From: Acidobacteriota bacterium
GTDB lineage: Bacteria > Acidobacteriota > Terriglobia > Bryobacterales > Bryobacteraceae
Reading direction: 5' to 3'
NCBI GenBank assembly: GCA_016871135.1
Contig: VFZQ01000170.1
Coordinates: forward strand, 1 to 9,007
DNA: 9,007 nt
The notes under the pieces were generated by a model that saw only the letters and a list, made by a program, of their open reading frames with translations, was not told the DNA's origin and searched no databases. Both the position numbers and the translations under genes were made by a program. This document shows positions 7,238-9,007 of the stretch, piece by piece (position 1 is the first letter of the stretch; each line of letters begins with the position of its first letter).

Positions 7238-7458
7238 AACTCACACCACACTTTGACTTCAATGGCCGGTGACATCTCCGCCCCCTTCACGACAAAGTCT
7301 GCCATGCATCGTTTCGACTGGCGGAAGACTCGTTCAGCGGCTCCGGTGGCGGCGATGTCCAGATGCCGCTGCAGGCTACGTTCTGGGCGCAGCGCTTCGG
7401 CGTTCTCACCGATAAGTTCGGCATCCCGTGGGTGATCAACTGCGAGCAAATGCCTTAG
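7234..7458 (+). pseudogene. Internally deleted VOC/PhnB-like (glyoxalase superfamily) gene remnant
   Basis: Read in one frame, this stretch gives MKLTPHFDFNGR, then TGA (7270-7272), then with no shift a few unrelated codons, KVCHASFRLAEDSF (7294-7335), and from GDVQMPLQATFWAQRFG to FGIPWVINCEQMP with a TAG at 7456. These are recognisable pieces of the PhnB-like VOC family (annotated 3-demethylubiquinone-9 methyltransferase-like): the FNGRC..AF start, the middle strand and the (E/D)VQMPLQ.TFWA..FG...D.FGIPW.INCEQ end. Intact members have roughly 135-150 residues; here only 74 codons remain, with one gap after residue 12 and another between DSF and SGSG. The TGA sits where a family Cys codon (TGC/TGT) would begin, so the first deletion probably cut within that codon. 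The ATG overlaps the lipoprotein stop. It is almost certainly non-functional, unless the sequence is misassembled. Confidence 0.75.
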
Positions 7459-7469
7459 AGTTGTAAGGA

Positions 7470-9007
7470 ATGAAACTGGCCGTCTTCCTCTCCACCGTAG
7501 CTCTCGCCGCGCCGCCCGTGGTGAGAATCGATAGGCCCATGCCGCCGCCCGATTGGGCGCTGGCGCAACGCGCGTTGCTAAAGGCTTACAGCGACGCCGC
7601 CGCTGAGTTCGCCGAACGATATATCGACAATCGCGGCTACTTTCGCTGCGTGGAACGCTGGGGCGGCAACGACGGTCCCGACGATGTCATGGAGACCTTT
7701 CATTCCTGGCCCCTTCTGCACGCGCTCGGCGGAGATGCCAAGGTGCTCGATCTCTATCGTCACATCTGGGAAGGCCACATCCGCCAGTTCACCGCGGCAA
7801 AAGCGCCCTCGGCCAGCGCCGCCCGTGACGGCATGTTTCACAAGGAGTTCGTCACGTCCTTCGACTGGGAGCACACCGGCGAAGGCCTCGCGGCGTTTCA
7901 CTTCTACGCGCTCTCCGGTCCGCGCGACGCCGAGTACGTCAAGCGCGTTCGCCGCTTCACGGCGTTCTACAACGGCGAAGACAAAGACGCGCCGAACTAC
8001 GATCCCAAACACAAGATCATTCGCAGCATTCTGAACGGAAGCCGAGGGCCTCTGATCACGGCCGCGACGGTCCACGACTGGGGCGGCGAAGCCGTCGAAG
8101 GCCACCCCGAGCGCCTCGACCGTTACAAACTCGCCTCCAACGTCCGCGGCGATCACCCGCTCAACATGGGCGCCTGCTCGCTCGGCTTCAACGCGTTCGC
8201 GCTCACCGGCGAAAAGAAGTACCGCGACTGGGTGCTCGAATACGCCGGCGCTTGGCGCGACCGAATCCTCGCCAACAAGGGCAACATTCCGACCAACATC
8301 GGACTCGATGGCACAGTCGGTGGCGAGTGGGGCGGCAAGTGGTACGGCGGCACGTTTGGATGGAACTTCGATCCGTCCACCAGCGGCCGCAACTACTACA
8401 TGCGCGGCGCGCGAACGGGACTCGGCACGGCGCTTCTTTTGACCGGCGACATGTCATTCGCCGAACCGCTACGCCGTCAGATCGCCAATCTGTATGCGGT
8501 GTCGAAGACAGAAAACGGACGCGTGCTCTTTCCTCAAAAGCACGGCGACAACGGCTGGTACGGCTTCACAGCGAATCAATACTTCGACGTCCAGCGCGAC
8601 TTGTATCTGTGGTCGATGAACGCCGCCGACCGCGCGCATCTCGACAGCGATCCCTGGCTGCGCTTTCTCGACGGCAAGGACGACGGCTACCCGATGCGCG
8701 CGCTGCAAGCGGACTTCGAACGCCTTCGCCGCCGCGTCGCCGCCATGCGCGCCGATACCAGCACCGCCGACACACGCCCCTCCGACGGCGCCCAACGTTT
8801 CTCGCCCATTGCGACTGAGACGCTCGTGAACCTCATGCTCGGCGCCAATGAACCCGGCGTGTCCGGCAACGTGTTGCACGCGCGCTTGCGCTACTTCGAT
8901 CCCGCCGCGCGGCGCGCCGGACTGCCGCCCGATGTCGCCGCGCTCGTACGCAAGATCACGGCGGATTCGGTGGTGGTGACGCTCGTCAACATCAACCCCG
9001 TCGACTC
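7470..9007 (+). CDS. Large secreted protein, possible alpha/alpha-toroid carbohydrate-active fold (partial, runs off right edge)
   Basis: An open frame of at least 512 codons runs from ATG 7470 to the window end without a stop. It has a signal peptide (MKLAVFLSTVALA, cut near residue 13). The mature part is rich in Trp, Gly, Asp and His, with alternating helices and aromatic/glycine loops: VERWGGNDGPDDVMETFHSW (61-80), FDWEHTGEGLAAFHFYALSG (131-150), HDWGGE (202-207), LNMGACSLGFNAFALTG (231-247), GEWGGKWYGGTFGWNF (285-300) and ARTGLGTALLLTGD (314-327). Repeating helix-loop units with conserved acidic and aromatic positions recall six-hairpin (alpha/alpha) toroid glycosidases and polysaccharide lyases. 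I cannot name a family, so this is inference. An in-frame TAA just upstream makes 7470 the first start; AAGGA directly abuts the ATG, an unusually short spacing, with AGAG about 9 bases upstream as an alternative. It starts 11 bases after the VOC remnant and is probably co-transcribed with the string above. Confidence 0.8.
   Translation, partial: MKLAVFLSTVALAAPPVVRIDRPMPPPDWALAQRALLKAYSDAAAEFAERYIDNRGYFRCVERWGGNDGPDDVMETFHSWPLLHALGGDAKVLDLYRHIWEGHIRQFTAAKAPSASAARDGMFHKEFVTSFDWEHTGEGLAAFHFYALSGPRDAEYVKRVRRFTAFYNGEDKDAPNYDPKHKIIRSILNGSRGPLITAATVHDWGGEAVEGHPERLDRYKLASNVRGDHPLNMGACSLGFNAFALTGEKKYRDWVLEYAGAWRDRILANKGNIPTNIGLDGTVGGEWGGKWYGGTFGWNFDPSTSGRNYYMRGARTGLGTALLLTGDMSFAEPLRRQIANLYAVSKTENGRVLFPQKHGDNGWYGFTANQYFDVQRDLYLWSMNAADRAHLDSDPWLRFLDGKDDGYPMRALQADFERLRRRVAAMRADTSTADTRPSDGAQRFSPIATETLVNLMLGANEPGVSGNVLHARLRYFDPAARRAGLPPDVAALVRKITADSVVVTLVNINPVD

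Noticed and set aside
7270..7272. TGA at the position of a family Cys in the VOC frame, which could suggest a selenocysteine codon
   Set aside because: The residues after it do not continue the family alignment, half the protein is missing, and no selenocysteine insertion hairpin is evident just downstream. A deletion cutting the Cys codon explains it better.
7578..8156. 192-codon minus-strand frame opposite the large secreted protein
   Set aside because: It is the mirror of the plus-strand frame from 7470, which is longer, begins with a signal peptide and stays open to the edge.

Overview
The window looks like chromosomal DNA from an Acidobacteriota bacterium, most like the Solibacter/Bryobacter group. 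This is inferred from GC-rich coding sequence, a PDZ plus multi-spanning membrane histidine kinase paired with an NtrC-type regulator, a DinB-fold protein carrying a signal peptide, and several secreted proteins of uncharacterised type. No marker gene (rRNA, tRNA, ribosomal protein) is present, so the assignment is tentative. I see no mobile element, CRISPR array or RNA gene.

Left half, minus strand (5863 down to 31). Four genes run in the same direction: a short chlorite-dismutase-family heme protein, a DUF4198 periplasmic protein 8 bases behind it, a gap of about 150 bases with a small inverted repeat, then a large membrane sensor kinase (PDZ, multi-TM, GAF, PAS, HisKA, HATPase) whose last codons overlap the start of a sigma-54-dependent response regulator. 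The kinase and regulator are a clear two-component pair. The heme protein and DUF4198 protein look co-transcribed. Whether the kinase belongs to the same transcript is open.

Right half, plus strand (5959 to 9007). A 95-base divergent intergenic region separates the two halves. A secreted DinB-family protein is followed 7 bases later by an unrecognised lipoprotein. The lipoprotein stop overlaps (ATGA) the start of a broken gene: a VOC/PhnB-like (glyoxalase-superfamily) remnant that keeps its N-terminus, a short central piece and its C-terminus, but has lost about half its length and has an in-frame TGA after codon 12. Eleven bases after the remnant's stop begins a large secreted protein that stays open to the window's right edge (at least 512 codons). 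It has the aromatic- and glycine-rich look of an alpha/alpha-toroid carbohydrate-active protein, but I cannot assign it to a named family.

Points most worth a second look: the short chlorite-dismutase-like protein that keeps both the His ligand and the distal Arg of true chlorite dismutases, its tight pairing with a DUF4198 protein whose predicted mature N-terminus is histidine, the internally deleted VOC gene inside a tightly packed gene string, and the large unassigned secreted protein at the right edge.
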